Positions 24,486 to 34,831 are shown, counted from the stretch's first letter. The stretch is DNA of 64,000 nt from Caulobacter sp. UNC358MFTsu5.1 (GCF_000712075.1 NZ_JONW01000006.1:496001-560000), one strand, 5' to 3'. The notes: generated by a model from the sequence alone, not told the origin. Numbers and translations: made by a program.

Positions 24486-26996
24486 ATGCGCGCGTTCCGC
24501 ACCACCTTGCTCATGACGGCCGTCAGCGGCCTGGCGCTGATCGCCGGCGTCGCCCACGCCGCCGAACCGGACGCCCCGGCTTCCGAGCAGGTCGAGGAAC
24601 TGGTCGTCACCGCCCAGAAGCGCGAGCAGAAGCTGCTGGACGTGCCCATCGCCCTGACCGCCTATTCGGGCTCGACGCTCCAGACCCTGGGCGTGCAGGA
24701 GTTCGACAAGCTGTCGTCCTTCGTCCCCGGCTTCCAGGTCCAGAACCAGTCGCCCAACAACCCCGGCTTCGTGATGCGCGGCATCACCTCCGACAGCGGC
24801 GACGCCACCGTCGAGCCGCGCGTGTCGGTGTTCCAGGACGGCGTGTCGATCTCCAAGTCGCGCGGCTCGTACGTCGAGCTGTTCGACGTCCAGCGCATCG
24901 AGGTGGCCAAGGGGCCGCAATCGACCCTGTTCGGGCGCGGCGCCCTGATCGGGGCGGTCAACATCATCCAGAACAAGGCCGACCCGGCCGCCCTGGACTG
25001 GCGCGTGGGCGCCGAGCTGGGCGACCACGGCTACGGCCTGTTCGAGGGCATGGCCAACGTGCCGCTGAGCGACACCTTCGCGGTGCGCTTCGCCGGCCGC
25101 TACAAAGAGCGCGACGGCGCGGTCGAGAACCTGCTGGGCGGCAAGAACCTGGGCTCGACCGACACGGGCGCGGCCCGCCTGGCCTTCCGCTGGACCCCGA
25201 ACGACAAACTCGACGCCAACCTGATCCTGAACTACGAGGCCGACCATCCGACCGGCACCTCGTTCAAGTCGGGCACGTTCAATCCGACCGACCCGACCAC
25301 CGGCCAGGTCCTGGGCGACCGCGATCCCAACTCCGGCGCGGCCTTGTCGGCCGGCTCCGGCTTCAACGGCGGCGCCCAGCTGGGCCTCAAGCGCTTCGTC
25401 CAGGGCGCCACGGCCCTTGTGGACTATAAGTTCAACGACGCCTGGAAGCTGTCGTCGATCACCGCCGCCCGCCACTTCCAGAGCAACGAGACCTTCGATC
25501 CGGACGGCTTCTCGCTGCCGATGCTGACCTTCGCCGAGGACGCGCGCGGCACGCAGTACAGCCAGGAGTTCCGCCTGAACTACGACGACGGCGGCGCGCT
25601 CAGCGGCTTCGCCGGCGTCAGCTATTTCAACGAGGACGCCCAGACCTCGGTGCCATCGCAGATCGACGAACGCTACGCCCTGGCCCTGATCACCGGCCAG
25701 CTGACCAAGCCCAACCCGCAGCCGAACGCGGTGCTGACCAACAACACCTTCCTGGCGGCCCTGGTCACCGGTCTGTCGGGCGGCGCGATCACCGGCGCGG
25801 CCGCCCAGGGCATCGCCGCCAACCTGCACGCCCACCGCGAGAGCTACACCAACTACGGCAAGACCGAGTCGTTCGACGTCTACGGCGACGGCACCTGGCG
25901 CCTGAACGACCGGTTCGAACTGTCGGCCGGCCTGCGCTACACCCACGACGACAAGTCCAGCGCCTTCGCGTCCAGCGTCCAGGACCGCTCGATCCTGGGC
26001 GCCCTGATCGCCCTGCCGTCGATCCTGCCGACCCTGACGCCCACCGGCCGCCTGGCCTTCATCCAGGCCCTGGCCACGCCGGGCGCGGCCAGCATCCCGA
26101 CCTCGGCCGCCTATCCCATCCCGATGTTCGGCATCGTCTCGCAGCCGACCAGCAACAACGGCGACATCTATTCGCAGGACTTCTCCGACGAGGGCCTGAC
26201 CTGGCGCCTGGTGGGCCGCTACAAGCCCGACGCCAACACCAGCCTCTACGCTTCCTACGCCCGCGGCCGCCGTCCCGAGGTGCTGTCGGTCGGCCAGCCC
26301 AGCGCCCCCATGGGCGCGGCGCGGTTCACCCCGGTCGAGGCCGAGACGGTCGATTCCTACGAGGTCGGGGCCAAGACCCGCACCCTGGGCGGCCGCCTGA
26401 GCCTGGACGGCGCGGTCTACGCCTACGACTACGACAACTTCCAGACCACGATCATCGTCGCCAACAAGCCGACCACCACCAACGCCGGCAAGGCCAAGGC
26501 CTACGGCTTCGAGGGCCAGGCCACCTGGCAGGCGGCCTCGTTCGCCGAGATCTTCGCCACCTACGCCTACAGCCACGGCCGCTTCGACACCGGCCTCTAC
26601 GACGGCAACCGCTTCCGCCTGTCGCCGGACCACAAGGCCTCGCTGGGCGCGACCTTCTCGGCCGACCTCCTGAACGGCCGGTTCAGCTTCACGCCGATCT
26701 ACGCCTGGCAGTCCAAGACCTTCTTCTCGGACGACAACGACATCGCCGCCCTGCAGGTCAACAACCTGCTGCCCGACACGGCGGTGGACGAGTTCCAGAA
26801 GGCCTACGGCCTGCTGGACCTGCGCGTGCAGTACCAGCCCTCGTTCGCCAGCTGGACGGTGGGCGCCTTCGTCACCAACGCCACCGACGAGAAGTACATC
26901 AAGGACGCCGGCAACACGGGCGACAACTTCGGCATCCCGACCTTCATCGCCGGCAACCCGCGCTACTACGGCGTGACGTTCTCGCTGCGGCGGTAG
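24486..26996 (+). CDS. TonB-dependent receptor, substrate unknown
   Basis: Outer-membrane transporter of 836 residues. ATG 24486 follows AAGGGGA. The signal peptide ends near GVAHA. The TonB box is VEELVVTAQKR. The plug shows LDVPIALTAYSG, FVMRGIT and VAKGPQSTLFGRGALIGAVNII. The barrel ends YYGVTFSLRR, unusual in lacking a terminal Phe. The plug type (LLDVPIAL...STLFGRGALIGAVNI) is common in receptors for aromatic, siderophore or sterol-like substrates of sphingomonads and Caulobacter, but no neighbour fixes the substrate. It ends 48 nt before the convergent ferritin-like gene. Confidence 0.92.
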   Translation: MRAFRTTLLMTAVSGLALIAGVAHAAEPDAPASEQVEELVVTAQKREQKLLDVPIALTAYSGSTLQTLGVQEFDKLSSFVPGFQVQNQSPNNPGFVMRGITSDSGDATVEPRVSVFQDGVSISKSRGSYVELFDVQRIEVAKGPQSTLFGRGALIGAVNIIQNKADPAALDWRVGAELGDHGYGLFEGMANVPLSDTFAVRFAGRYKERDGAVENLLGGKNLGSTDTGAARLAFRWTPNDKLDANLILNYEADHPTGTSFKSGTFNPTDPTTGQVLGDRDPNSGAALSAGSGFNGGAQLGLKRFVQGATALVDYKFNDAWKLSSITAARHFQSNETFDPDGFSLPMLTFAEDARGTQYSQEFRLNYDDGGALSGFAGVSYFNEDAQTSVPSQIDERYALALITGQLTKPNPQPNAVLTNNTFLAALVTGLSGGAITGAAAQGIAANLHAHRESYTNYGKTESFDVYGDGTWRLNDRFELSAGLRYTHDDKSSAFASSVQDRSILGALIALPSILPTLTPTGRLAFIQALATPGAASIPTSAAYPIPMFGIVSQPTSNNGDIYSQDFSDEGLTWRLVGRYKPDANTSLYASYARGRRPEVLSVGQPSAPMGAARFTPVEAETVDSYEVGAKTRTLGGRLSLDGAVYAYDYDNFQTTIIVANKPTTTNAGKAKAYGFEGQATWQAASFAEIFATYAYSHGRFDTGLYDGNRFRLSPDHKASLGATFSADLLNGRFSFTPIYAWQSKTFFSDDNDIAALQVNNLLPDTAVDEFQKAYGLLDLRVQYQPSFASWTVGAFVTNATDEKYIKDAGNTGDNFGIPTFIAGNPRYYGVTFSLRR

Positions 26997-27007
26997 GAAG
27001 TACGTTT

Positions 27008-27033
27008 GGGGACATGCGCATGCGCATGTCCCC
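27008..27033. repeat. GGGGACA-type palindromic repeat
   Basis: A perfect 26-nt palindrome with outer arms GGGGACATGCGCA/TGCGCATGTCCCC. It lies in the convergent gap between the TonB receptor and the ferritin-like gene. It shares GGGGACA...TGTCCCC ends with elements at 34805 and 61313-61391, and probably acts as a two-way terminator. Confidence 0.75.
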
Positions 27034-27044
27034 GGCCGCTGGCG

Positions 27045-27350
27045 CTACTTCTCCGCCTCTTCCTCGCGGCCGGCGATCGAGCCGTCCTTGAACAGATATT
27101 CCCGCAGCTGCTCGTCGGTCTCCGGATCGCTGCGGCGCAGCCATTCCAGCACCATGGCCGCGTGCTCCAGCTCCTCGCGGGCGTTGTGCAGCAGGATCTC
27201 GCGCAGCGCTTGGTCGTCGCAGTCGTCGGCCCGCTGACGATACCAGTCCACCGCCTCCAGTTCCTCGATCAGCGAGGTGATGGCGTAGTGCTGGTTGAGC
27301 GTCTTGCCGCGCAGCTTTTCGCGCGGGACGTGGAGGCCTTCGCTGGACAT
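27045..27350 (-). CDS. Encapsulated-ferritin-like (EncFtn) family protein without visible targeting peptide
   Basis: A 101-residue helical protein close in pattern to EncFtn of Rhodospirillum. EELEAVDWYRQR is at 29-40, with Glu29, Glu30, Glu32 and Tyr37. EELEHAAMVLEWLRR is at 59-73, with Glu60 and His63. EYLF is near 85. These match the ferroxidase residues that form a decameric iron site. The tail ends REEEAEK and shows no encapsulin-docking peptide of the LTVGSLRR kind, and no encapsulin gene is in this window. It is divergent from phoD by 80 nt. Confidence 0.8.
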   Translation of the reverse strand: MSSEGLHVPREKLRGKTLNQHYAITSLIEELEAVDWYRQRADDCDDQALREILLHNAREELEHAAMVLEWLRRSDPETDEQLREYLFKDGSIAGREEEAEK

Positions 27351-27430
27351 GCACCGTCATCCTACTGTTGTCTCCAGGGGCTAACGCACGAGAAGTCCAA
27401 GCGGCGCCGTGAACCTTCGGGGAGTTGAGC

Positions 27431-29140
27431 ATGACCATCGACAGACGCCGGGCCCTGGCCCTCTTCGGCCTGGGCGGCGCGGGCGCGGCGGGCGAGGCGA
27501 TGGCGGCGACGCCGCGCGCCCTGTTCGCGGGGCGGGCCGAGTTCCTGCACGGCGCGGCCTCGGGCGATCCGCTGGAGGACCGGGTGGTGCTGTGGACCCG
27601 GATCACGGCGGAGGCGACGACCGCCCCCATCGCCGTGCGCTGGGAGGTGTCGACCGATCCCCGCTTCAAGACGCTGGTCCGCCAGGGCGACGCCCGGGCG
27701 ACGGCGTCCCGCGACTACACGGTCAAGGTCGACGTCACGGGCCTCAAGCCCGCGACCGACTATTTCTACCGCTTCCAGTACCTGCGGAGCGGCAAGCCCT
27801 TCGGCAAGCCGGTGGGCGGCCGGACCCGCACCCTGCCCAAGGGCGCGGTCAAGGACGTGGTCCTGGCCGTGGTCTCGTGCGCGCTCTATCCGAACGGCTA
27901 TTTCAACGCCTACGACGCCATCGCCAAGCTGCCGCGCGTCGACGCCGTGCTGCACCTGGGTGACTACATATACGAGTACGGCGCCGCGCCGGACGACTAC
28001 GGCATGGCCTCGCCCACCGCCAAGACCCGCGTGCCCGACCCGCCGCGCGAGCTGCTGAGCCTGGCCGACTACCGCCGCCGCCACGCCCTCTACAAGACCG
28101 ACCCCGCCCTGCAGGCCGCCCACGCCCGCGCGCCCTGGATCGTGGTCTGGGACGACCACGAGACCGCCGACAACAGCTGGATCGGTGGGGCCGAGAACCA
28201 CCAGCCGGCCACCGAGGGCGACTGGGTCAAGCGCAAGACCGCCGGCATCAAGGCCTATTACGAGTGGATGCCGATCCGCGAGCCGGCGGCCGGGACCCTG
28301 CCGGAGGCCGCCTGGCGCCGGTTCCAGTTCGGCGACGTCGCCACCCTGCTGATGACCGAGACCCGGCTGACGGCCCGCAGCCACCAGCTGGACTACGGCC
28401 GCGACCTGCCGGTCGTGGACGGCAAGCCCGACTTCGCCGCCTTCGTCGCCAAGCTCAAGGACCCGGACCGCCGGATGATGGGCCAGGGCCAGGAGCAGTG
28501 GCTGGCCCGCGAGGTCGACGCCTCGATGCAGGCCGGCACGGCGTGGCAGGTGCTGGGCAACCAGGTGGTCATGGCCCGGGTGGTCCCGCCCGACCTGAAG
28601 GCGGCCATGGGCGACCAGGCCTACGCCGCCCTGCTGGCCAAGCTGCCGGCCTATGTCGCCAAGCCGGTCGAGGAGAGCCGGGTCCTGGCGCAGGCGGGCG
28701 CGCCCGGCAACCTGGACGCCTGGGACGGCTATCCGGCCGACCGCTCGCGGGTCTACGACATCTTCAAGGCCAGCCAGGCGCGGCCGATCGTGCTGGCCGG
28801 CGACAGCCACGCCTTCTGGGCCAACGAGCTGTGGGACGACGCGGGGACCAACCGCGTGGCGGCCGAGTTCGGCGTCACCTCGGTGACCTCGCCCGGCTAC
28901 GCCGACTACCTGCCCGGCGCGCCGCTCGGCGAGGCCTATGTGGCGGCCAACAAGGAGGTGAAGTTCACCGACCAGGGCGCCAAGGGCTTCCTGCTGCTGA
29001 CCCTCGAGCACGGCCGGGCGACGGGCGAGCTGATCGCCGTCTCGACGATCCTGGACACCAGGTACCAGACCCGGGTGCTCAAGCGCTTCGTGGTCACGCC
29101 GGGCGACAAGGGCGGGGTGAAGGCGCTGGCGGAGGGGTAG
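27431..29140 (+). CDS. phoD: PhoD-family alkaline phosphatase/phosphodiesterase, Tat-exported
   Basis: Periplasmic phosphoesterase of 569 residues. ATG 27431 has GGGGAG upstream. The TTG at 27425 is rejected. The leader MTIDRRRALALFGLGGAG is a Tat signal with Arg-Arg-Arg. The N-terminal PhoD domain starts FLHGAASGDPLEDRVVLWTRI. The metal-site blocks are HLGDYIYEYG, WDDHETADNSW and AGDSHAFWANELW. PhoD enzymes use Ca/Fe and release phosphate from phosphodiesters during phosphate limitation. No Pho box was identified. Confidence 0.92.
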   Translation: MTIDRRRALALFGLGGAGAAGEAMAATPRALFAGRAEFLHGAASGDPLEDRVVLWTRITAEATTAPIAVRWEVSTDPRFKTLVRQGDARATASRDYTVKVDVTGLKPATDYFYRFQYLRSGKPFGKPVGGRTRTLPKGAVKDVVLAVVSCALYPNGYFNAYDAIAKLPRVDAVLHLGDYIYEYGAAPDDYGMASPTAKTRVPDPPRELLSLADYRRRHALYKTDPALQAAHARAPWIVVWDDHETADNSWIGGAENHQPATEGDWVKRKTAGIKAYYEWMPIREPAAGTLPEAAWRRFQFGDVATLLMTETRLTARSHQLDYGRDLPVVDGKPDFAAFVAKLKDPDRRMMGQGQEQWLAREVDASMQAGTAWQVLGNQVVMARVVPPDLKAAMGDQAYAALLAKLPAYVAKPVEESRVLAQAGAPGNLDAWDGYPADRSRVYDIFKASQARPIVLAGDSHAFWANELWDDAGTNRVAAEFGVTSVTSPGYADYLPGAPLGEAYVAANKEVKFTDQGAKGFLLLTLEHGRATGELIAVSTILDTRYQTRVLKRFVVTPGDKGGVKALAEG

Positions 29141-29153
29141 GGCCGCTTATTTT

Positions 29154-29229
29154 CCGCTCATCCCGGCGAATGCCGGGACCCAGATGGAATGGCTTTGGGG
29201 CTGACCCGGCATTCGCAGGGATGAGCGGG
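29154..29229. repeat. CTCATCCCGG-type inverted repeat pair
   Basis: A 32-nt unit starting CCGCTCATCCCGG is at 29154-29185. A degenerate inverted copy is at about 29201-29229. The first copy is identical to the two copies at 42007-42133. It lies between convergent phoD and lysE-type genes. Confidence 0.8.
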
Positions 29230-29236
29230 GTTCTAG

Positions 29237-29866
29237 TTACCGCCGCTCCAGCGCGATCCGCACGCCGAAGGCCACGAACACCCCGCCGGTCACGCGGTCC
29301 AGCCACCGGACCACGCCGGGCTTGCGCAACGCCTTGGCGATCGGGGCGGTGGCCAGGATCAGGCCGCCGGCCCAGGCCAGGCCCATGACCACGTGGATGG
29401 CGGCCAGCAGCAGGCCGAAGGCGGCGGGGTTGGCGCCGGTCGGGATGAACTGGGGCAGGAACGACACGTAGAACACCCCGACCTTGGGGTTCAGCAGGTT
29501 GTTCCACAGGCCCTTGGCCAGGGCCGCGCCCAGGCCGCCCGACGGCGGCGCCTCGCCCGCCCCGGCGTCGAAGCGCTCGCGCGGCTTGCGCAGCAGGTTG
29601 ACGCCCAGCCAGACCAGATAGGCCGCGCCCGCCCATTTCAGGATCGTGTAGGCGGCGTGCGACGCCACCAGCAGCGCCCCGGCCCCGAACGCCGCGGCCG
29701 CGCCCCAGACCAGGCAGCCCAGGCCGATCCCCACCGACACGGCGGCCGCGCGGCGCCAGCCCTCGGCGGCGGCCGTGCGCAGGATCAGGGCGGTGTCCAG
29801 CCCCGGCGTGATGGTCAGCAGGCCGGCGGCGATCCCGAAGGCGATCAGGGCCTGGAAGGGGGTCAT
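29237..29866 (-). CDS. LysE/RhtB-family amino-acid exporter
   Basis: Inner-membrane exporter of 209 residues. ATG 29866 has GGAG 8 nt upstream. The longer frame to 29920 adds a non-conserved tail. About six membrane helices are visible. The family signature ITPGLDTALILRTAAAEGWRRA covers residues 19-40, and KGLWNNLLNPKVGVFYVSFLPQF follows in the middle. Substrate is unknown: amino acids or homoserine derivatives by family. Confidence 0.87.
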   Translation of the reverse strand: MTPFQALIAFGIAAGLLTITPGLDTALILRTAAAEGWRRAAAVSVGIGLGCLVWGAAAAFGAGALLVASHAAYTILKWAGAAYLVWLGVNLLRKPRERFDAGAGEAPPSGGLGAALAKGLWNNLLNPKVGVFYVSFLPQFIPTGANPAAFGLLLAAIHVVMGLAWAGGLILATAPIAKALRKPGVVRWLDRVTGGVFVAFGVRIALERR

Positions 29867-29963
29867 CTCGAACGCTCCATGGACGATGATCTCCACAAGG
29901 TCTGCAAACGGGCTCGCCATGGTCTGGACGTCGATGGCGGACGCTGGCGGGATGAGAAGAGCC

Positions 29964-30365
29964 CTAAGCCTCGCGCTCGACCAGAGCCCCGTCCTCCCAG
30001 ACGCGGTAGAAGCACGAGCGGAAGCCCACGTGGCAGGCGCCGCCGTCCCCTTGCGGCCGGACCTTGATCAGCACCGCGTCCTGGTCGCAGTCGATCCGCA
30101 GCTCGGTGACGATCTGCAGCTGGCCGCTGGTCTCGCCCTTCTTCCAGAGGCTGTTCCGCGAGCGGCTGAAATAGTGGGCGATCCCGGTGTCGAGGGTCAG
30201 CTTCAGGGCCTCGTCGTTCATCCAGGCGAACATCAGGATCTCGCCGGTGTCGGCGTGCTGGGCGATGGCCGCGACCAGGCCGTTGGCGTCGAAACGCGGC
30301 GTGACGGCGGTCCCGCGCTCGAGCGCGGTCTTGTCGGCGGCGGCGGGGAAGAGCGAGGAGGTCAT
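29964..30365 (-). CDS. hisI: Phosphoribosyl-AMP cyclohydrolase HisI
   Basis: Third step of histidine synthesis: opens the purine ring of phosphoribosyl-AMP. ATG 30365 gives 133 residues. Zn and substrate motifs are [29 protein letters not shown] and [13 protein letters not shown]. It is monofunctional, with no HisE domain, and lies outside a his operon, which is common in alphaproteobacteria. It is divergent from a DUF817 gene whose start is almost adjacent. Confidence 0.95.
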   Translation of the reverse strand: MTSSLFPAAADKTALERGTAVTPRFDANGLVAAIAQHADTGEILMFAWMNDEALKLTLDTGIAHYFSRSRNSLWKKGETSGQLQIVTELRIDCDQDAVLIKVRPQGDGGACHVGFRSCFYRVWEDGALVEREA

Positions 30366-30395
30366 GCGGTCACATATGGCGCCCCTTCGCCGGGC

Positions 30396-31274
30396 GTCAA
30401 AGACTGGATCAAGGCGCGGGTCGCGGCGCTGGACGCCTGGGCGCGCCCTTGGGCCGAGCGCTCGCGGCTTCGCGGCTGGGCCTACGAGTTCCTGCTGTTC
30501 GGCCTGAAGCAGGCCTGGGCCTGCCTGTTCGGCGGGCTGATGCTGGCCCTGATCGTCGGCACGCATCTGATCTGGCCGCCCGGCGCGCCGCTGGCGCGCT
30601 ACGACTTCCTGGTGCTCGCCTCGGTCGCCATCCAGGTCGCCCTGCTGGCCCTGAAGCTGGAACGTTGGGACGAGGCCGTGGTGATCCTGGTCTTCCACGT
30701 CGTCGGCACGGTGATGGAGGTGTTCAAGACCGCCCACGGCTCGTGGATCTATCCCGAGGCCGGCGTCCTGAAGATCGCCGGCGTGCCCCTGTTCAGCGGC
30801 TTCATGTACGCCTGCATCGGCAGCTACATCGCCCGGATCTGGCGGCTGATGGACTTCCGGTTCGTGCGCTATCCGCCGATCTGGACCACCTGGGCGCTGG
30901 CGATCCTGGCCTATCTGAACTTCTTCACCCACCACTACGGGCCCGACATCCGGACGGGCCTGTTCGTCGCCTCGGCGGTGCTGTTCGGGCGGACCTGGGT
31001 GGTGTTCACCGTCGATCGGACGCCGCGCCGCATGCCGCTGCTGGTCGGCTTCGGGCTGGTGGCGCTGTTCATCTGGTTCGCCGAGAACCTGGGCACCCTG
31101 GCCGGCGCCTGGGCCTATCCCAGCCAGCGCCACGGCTGGTCGATGGTCCCGGTCGCCAAGCTGGGGGCCTGGTACCTGCTGATGCTGCTCAGCTACGTGC
31201 TGGTGACGGTGGTGCACATTCCCAGGTCCTCCCCCTGTGGGGGAGGCGGCGCGAAGCGCCGGTGGGGGGACTGA
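30396..31274 (+). CDS. DUF817 (YoaT-like) integral membrane protein, start uncertain
   Basis: A polytopic membrane protein with the family blocks [76 protein letters not shown] and [17 protein letters not shown]. Function is unknown. The conserved part begins near 30471. No in-frame ATG, GTG or TTG lies between hisI's start region and the conserved part, so the given start is approximate. The C-terminus runs into an inverted repeat at 31227 that supplies the last residues ([16 protein letters not shown]) and the stop. Confidence 0.75.
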   Translation, partial: VKDWIKARVAALDAWARPWAERSRLRGWAYEFLLFGLKQAWACLFGGLMLALIVGTHLIWPPGAPLARYDFLVLASVAIQVALLALKLERWDEAVVILVFHVVGTVMEVFKTAHGSWIYPEAGVLKIAGVPLFSGFMYACIGSYIARIWRLMDFRFVRYPPIWTTWALAILAYLNFFTHHYGPDIRTGLFVASAVLFGRTWVVFTVDRTPRRMPLLVGFGLVALFIWFAENLGTLAGAWAYPSQRHGWSMVPVAKLGAWYLLMLLSYVLVTVVHIPRSSPCGGGGAKRRWGD

Positions 31275-31339
31275 TGCGGCGGCGGCCCATTCCTCCCCCC
31301 TCCGTCGGCTGCGCCAACACCTCCCCCACAGGGGGAGGA
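31227..31339. repeat. CCTCCCCCTGTGGGGGAGG-type inverted repeat pair
   Basis: TCCTCCCCCTGTGGGGGAGG with a GGCGCGAAGCGCCGG side stem is at 31227-31271. An inverted related copy ends CCCACAGGGGGAGGA at 31291-31339. It overlaps the 3' end of the DUF817 gene and stops 4 nt short of the ubiD stop codon. It is probably a mobile REP-like element acting as a two-way terminator. Confidence 0.8.
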
Positions 31340-31342
31340 TCT

Positions 31343-32872
31343 CTACTTCCAGATCGGCTTGCCGTCCCCCGGCAGGCCCAGCCGGGTCCACTTCTCGCTG
31401 ACCGTGTCGATCACCGCCTGGTCCATGCGGATCTCCTCGCCCCACTCGCGGTGGGTCTCGGGGGGCAGCTTGTCGGTGGCGTCCAGGCCGATCTTGGAGC
31501 CCAGGCCGCTCTCGGGGCTGGCGAAGTCAAGATAGTCGATGGGCGTCGACTCGATCACCGTGATGTCCCGCGCCGGGTCCATCTTGGTGCTGATCGCCCA
31601 CATCACGTCCTTCCAGTCGCGGGCGTTGATGTCGTGGTCCACGACGATCACCCACTTGGTGTACATGAACTGGCGCAGATAGCTCCAGACGCCCAGCATC
31701 ACCCGCTTGGCGTGGCCCGGATAGGCCTTCTTCATCGACACCACGGCGATGCGGTAGCTGCAGCCCTCGGGCGGCAGCCAGAAGTCGACGATCTCGGGGA
31801 ACTGCTGGCGGATCAGCGGGATGAACACCTCGTTCAGCGCCTCGCCCAGCACGCTGGGCTCGTCCGGCGGCCGGCCGGTGAAGGTGGTCAGGTAGATCGG
31901 CTGCCTGCGCATGGTGATCGCCGTCACCTGGAAGACCGGGAACTTCTCGACGCTGTTGTAGTAGCCGGTGTGGTCGCCGTAGGGGCCCTCGTCGGCGTAT
32001 TCGTCGAGCAGGACGTGGCCCTCGATGACGATCTCGGCGTGGGCCGGCACCATCAGCGGCACGGTCTTGGCCGGCACGAGGTCGACCTTGGCGCCGCGCA
32101 GCAGGCCGGCGAACTGGTACTCGGACAGGGTGTCGGGCACCGGGGTCACGGCGGCCAGGATGGTGCCGGGATCGGCGCCCAGCACGGCGCAGGCGGGCAG
32201 GGGCTCGCGCTTGCCGGCCTTCTTGTGGCGGGCGTAGTGCTGCGCCCCGCCGCGATGGGCCAGCCAGCGCATGATGCAGCGGTCCTTGGAAAGGACCTGC
32301 ATGCGGTAGATGCCCAGGTTGAAGTCGTCCTCGCGGTCCTTGCCCGGGCCCTTGGTGACCACCAGCGGCCAGGTGATCAGCGGCGCGGGCTCGCCCGGCC
32401 AGCAGGTCTGCACGGGAAGCTTGGACAGGTCGATGTCGTCGCCGGTCAGGACCACTTCCTGCACCGGGGCCTTCTTCACCGTGCCCGGCCGCATGGCCAT
32501 GACGGTCTTGGCCAGGGGCAGCATGTCCAGGGCGTCCTTCAGGCCCTTGGGCGGCTGGGGCTGGCGCAGGAAGGCCAGCAGCTCGCCGACCTCGCGCAGC
32601 TCGCCGGCGGTGGTGCGCGGCTCGCCGCCCAGGGTGACGCCCATGGCCACGCGCTTGACCGTGCCGAACAGGTTGGCCAGGGCCGGCATCGGCGAGCGCG
32701 ATCCGTCGGGCAGGATCACGTTCTCGAACAGCACCGCCGGCCCGCCCGTGGCCAAGAGGCGCGTCTGGATCTCGGTCATCTCCAGCACGGTCGACACCGG
32801 CTCGGTCACCCGCACCAGCTCGCCCTTCGCCTCGAGGACGTCGATGAATTCGCGCAAGCTGCGATAGGCCAT
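31343..32872 (-). CDS. ubiD: UbiD-family decarboxylase (3-polyprenyl-4-hydroxybenzoate decarboxylase)
   Basis: A prenylated-FMN decarboxylase in ubiquinone synthesis, 509 residues. ATG 32872 has GGAG 6 nt upstream. The frame extends to 32944 without support. Typical opening [20 protein letters not shown] and [10 protein letters not shown] are present. Core blocks are [26 protein letters not shown] and the C-terminal [23 protein letters not shown]. Its partner prenyltransferase ubiA is at 37730, not in the same operon. No ubiX is seen in this window. Confidence 0.93.
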   Translation of the reverse strand: MAYRSLREFIDVLEAKGELVRVTEPVSTVLEMTEIQTRLLATGGPAVLFENVILPDGSRSPMPALANLFGTVKRVAMGVTLGGEPRTTAGELREVGELLAFLRQPQPPKGLKDALDMLPLAKTVMAMRPGTVKKAPVQEVVLTGDDIDLSKLPVQTCWPGEPAPLITWPLVVTKGPGKDREDDFNLGIYRMQVLSKDRCIMRWLAHRGGAQHYARHKKAGKREPLPACAVLGADPGTILAAVTPVPDTLSEYQFAGLLRGAKVDLVPAKTVPLMVPAHAEIVIEGHVLLDEYADEGPYGDHTGYYNSVEKFPVFQVTAITMRRQPIYLTTFTGRPPDEPSVLGEALNEVFIPLIRQQFPEIVDFWLPPEGCSYRIAVVSMKKAYPGHAKRVMLGVWSYLRQFMYTKWVIVVDHDINARDWKDVMWAISTKMDPARDITVIESTPIDYLDFASPESGLGSKIGLDATDKLPPETHREWGEEIRMDQAVIDTVSEKWTRLGLPGDGKPIWK

Positions 32873-33009
32873 GAAACGCTCCTGAACGGCGCGGAACCTA
32901 GAGGCCGCCCCTTCCCCCGGCAAGGTGGCGTCCGCGAGCTTCACCCTAGGCGCCGGTCGCCCGACGTGTTCCTGTCCCCCGCAATAGCCAAGGTTGTGAG
33001 AGTCCGCCG

Positions 33010-34794
33010 ATGACCGACACCCCGCACGAAGCCGCCGACCTCCAACCCGAGTCTCGCGCCGTCCGCCGCGCGACGATCGCCCGCCTGGCCACCGGCCTGG
33101 CCCAGGGCCTTCTGCTGTACGGCCTGTTCAAGGCCGGGGAAGCCAAGGTCTGGCCGGCCACCCAGCGCGAGCTCTACGCGGCGCTGTGGATGGTGGTGCT
33201 GTTCGTGCCCTTCGTGGTGCTGGCCGGCGTGTCGGCCCTGCGGTTCCGCACCCTGGCGATCTGGAAGGCCCTCGCCGTCGTGGTCGTGGCGGGCCTGGCC
33301 GCCTACGGCGTCTGGACCGGGGACCCCGACGCCAAGGGCGTCGACGCCCTCAAGCCCCAGACCTTCCTGGCCATCGCCGCCCTGATCTTCATCGGCCACC
33401 ATCTGGTCCAGCCGGCCGACATGGAGCGGCGGCGCATCGCCCGCTTCCCGACCTATTTCGACGTCACCTGGAAGCACGGCGTGCAGGCGGTGCTGTCGGT
33501 GGGCTTCACGGGGGCCTTCTGGCTGCTGCTGTTCCTGGCCTCGGCCCTGTTCAAGCTGATCGGCGTCGACGCCATCGAGAAGCTGATCCAGCACGAGTGG
33601 TTCGCCTTCCCCGCCACCGCCGTGATGTTCGCCGCCGCCGTCCAGCTGACCGACGTGCGGGCCAATCTGGTGCGCGGCGTGCGCACGGTGGCCCTGACCT
33701 TGCTGGCCTGGCTGCTGCCGCTGATGGTCCTGATCGCCGCGGCCTTCCTGCTGACCCTGCCGTTCACGGGCCTGGAGCCGCTGTGGAAGACCAAGAGCGC
33801 CACGGCCATCCTGCTGACCGCCGACGCCTTCCTGATCCTGCTGACCAACGCCGCCTACCAGGACGGGACCGAGAAGACCGCCGTGGTCCTGAAATGGGCC
33901 GCGCGGCTGGCGGGCGTGCTGCTGGTCCCGATCACCGTGCTGGCGGCCTACGGCCTGTCCCTGCGGATCGGCCAGTACGGCCTCAGCCCCGACCGGATCG
34001 TCGCCGCCGCCTGCGTGCTGGTCGCGACGGGCTACGCCGTCGGCTACACGCTGGCCGCTGTGCGCCCGGGCGCCTGGATGAAGGCGCTGGAGGCCACCAA
34101 CATCGCCATGGCCTTCGTGGTGATCGCCGTGCTGCTGGCCCTGTTCACGCCGGTGGCCGATCCTCGGCGGCTGTCGGTGGAGGACCAGATCGGGCGGCTG
34201 CGCGGGGGCAAGGTCACGGCCGACGCGTTCGACTACGTCGCCCTGCGGTTCGACGGCGGCCGCTTTGGTCGCCAAGCCCTGGACGCCCTGCGGCGCGATC
34301 CCAATCCGGTCGTCAGGAGCAAGGCGGCGGCCGCGGTCAAGCTCGAGGGCCGGCCCTACCGGACGACGCTTGTGGCGGCGCCCGACAGCCTCAAGAAGAT
34401 CAAGGTCTATCCCAAGGGCCAGGCCCTGCCCAAGAGCTTCGTCGGGCAAACCTGGAACGTCGAGAACGAACCCATCTGCCTGCAGGGCTACCTGGATTGT
34501 CGGGCGGTCCTGGTCGACACGGACGGAGACGGCGTGGCCGAGGTCCTGCTGTCGGCCGCCAACGCCTTCGATGTCTTCAAGGTCGATGGGGCCGGCGTCT
34601 GGGCCAAGACGGGCCAGACCACCCTGTTCTGCGGGGACCTCGACAAGGCGCTCGAGGCGGGCGGCGTCCATGTCGCGCCGTCGCCGCCGGCCCAGGATCT
34701 GGTCATCGGCGACAAGCGGATGCGGATCCAGCCCGAGTTGTCCTGCGGCCCGGCGTTGGAGGCGACCACCGTCCTGACCCAGAAGAAGCCCTGA
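33010..34794 (+). CDS. DUF4153 polytopic membrane protein
   Basis: A 594-residue protein. About 12 hydrophobic segments fill residues 25-385, with the DUF4153 features [30 protein letters not shown] and a TNAAYQDG turn. The C-terminal 200 residues are soluble and include [12 protein letters not shown], a calcium-loop-like sequence, and four cysteines. ATG 33010 is not preceded by a strong ribosome site. A 16-nt motif at 32982-32997 recurs at 20354. Function unknown. Confidence 0.85.
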   Translation: MTDTPHEAADLQPESRAVRRATIARLATGLAQGLLLYGLFKAGEAKVWPATQRELYAALWMVVLFVPFVVLAGVSALRFRTLAIWKALAVVVVAGLAAYGVWTGDPDAKGVDALKPQTFLAIAALIFIGHHLVQPADMERRRIARFPTYFDVTWKHGVQAVLSVGFTGAFWLLLFLASALFKLIGVDAIEKLIQHEWFAFPATAVMFAAAVQLTDVRANLVRGVRTVALTLLAWLLPLMVLIAAAFLLTLPFTGLEPLWKTKSATAILLTADAFLILLTNAAYQDGTEKTAVVLKWAARLAGVLLVPITVLAAYGLSLRIGQYGLSPDRIVAAACVLVATGYAVGYTLAAVRPGAWMKALEATNIAMAFVVIAVLLALFTPVADPRRLSVEDQIGRLRGGKVTADAFDYVALRFDGGRFGRQALDALRRDPNPVVRSKAAAAVKLEGRPYRTTLVAAPDSLKKIKVYPKGQALPKSFVGQTWNVENEPICLQGYLDCRAVLVDTDGDGVAEVLLSAANAFDVFKVDGAGVWAKTGQTTLFCGDLDKALEAGGVHVAPSPPAQDLVIGDKRMRIQPELSCGPALEATTVLTQKKP

Positions 34795-34804
34795 TGCAGC
34801 GGCC

Positions 34805-34831
34805 GGGGACACGCCGCGAGGGCATGTCCCC
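34805..34831. repeat. GGGGACA-type inverted repeat
   Basis: A 27-nt element with GGGGACA and TGTCCCC ends, identical to the copy at 61365-61391. It lies between the convergent DUF4153 and ABC genes and ends 5 nt before the ABC stop. Confidence 0.75.

Noticed and set aside
24414..26633. A 739-codon minus-strand frame opposite the second TonB receptor
   Set aside because: Shadow frame, Gly/Val/Arg-rich with no recognisable motif.
29775..30395. N-terminal extension of the DUF817 gene back to 29775
   Set aside because: It is antisense to hisI, whose motifs are unmistakable, and has no family match.
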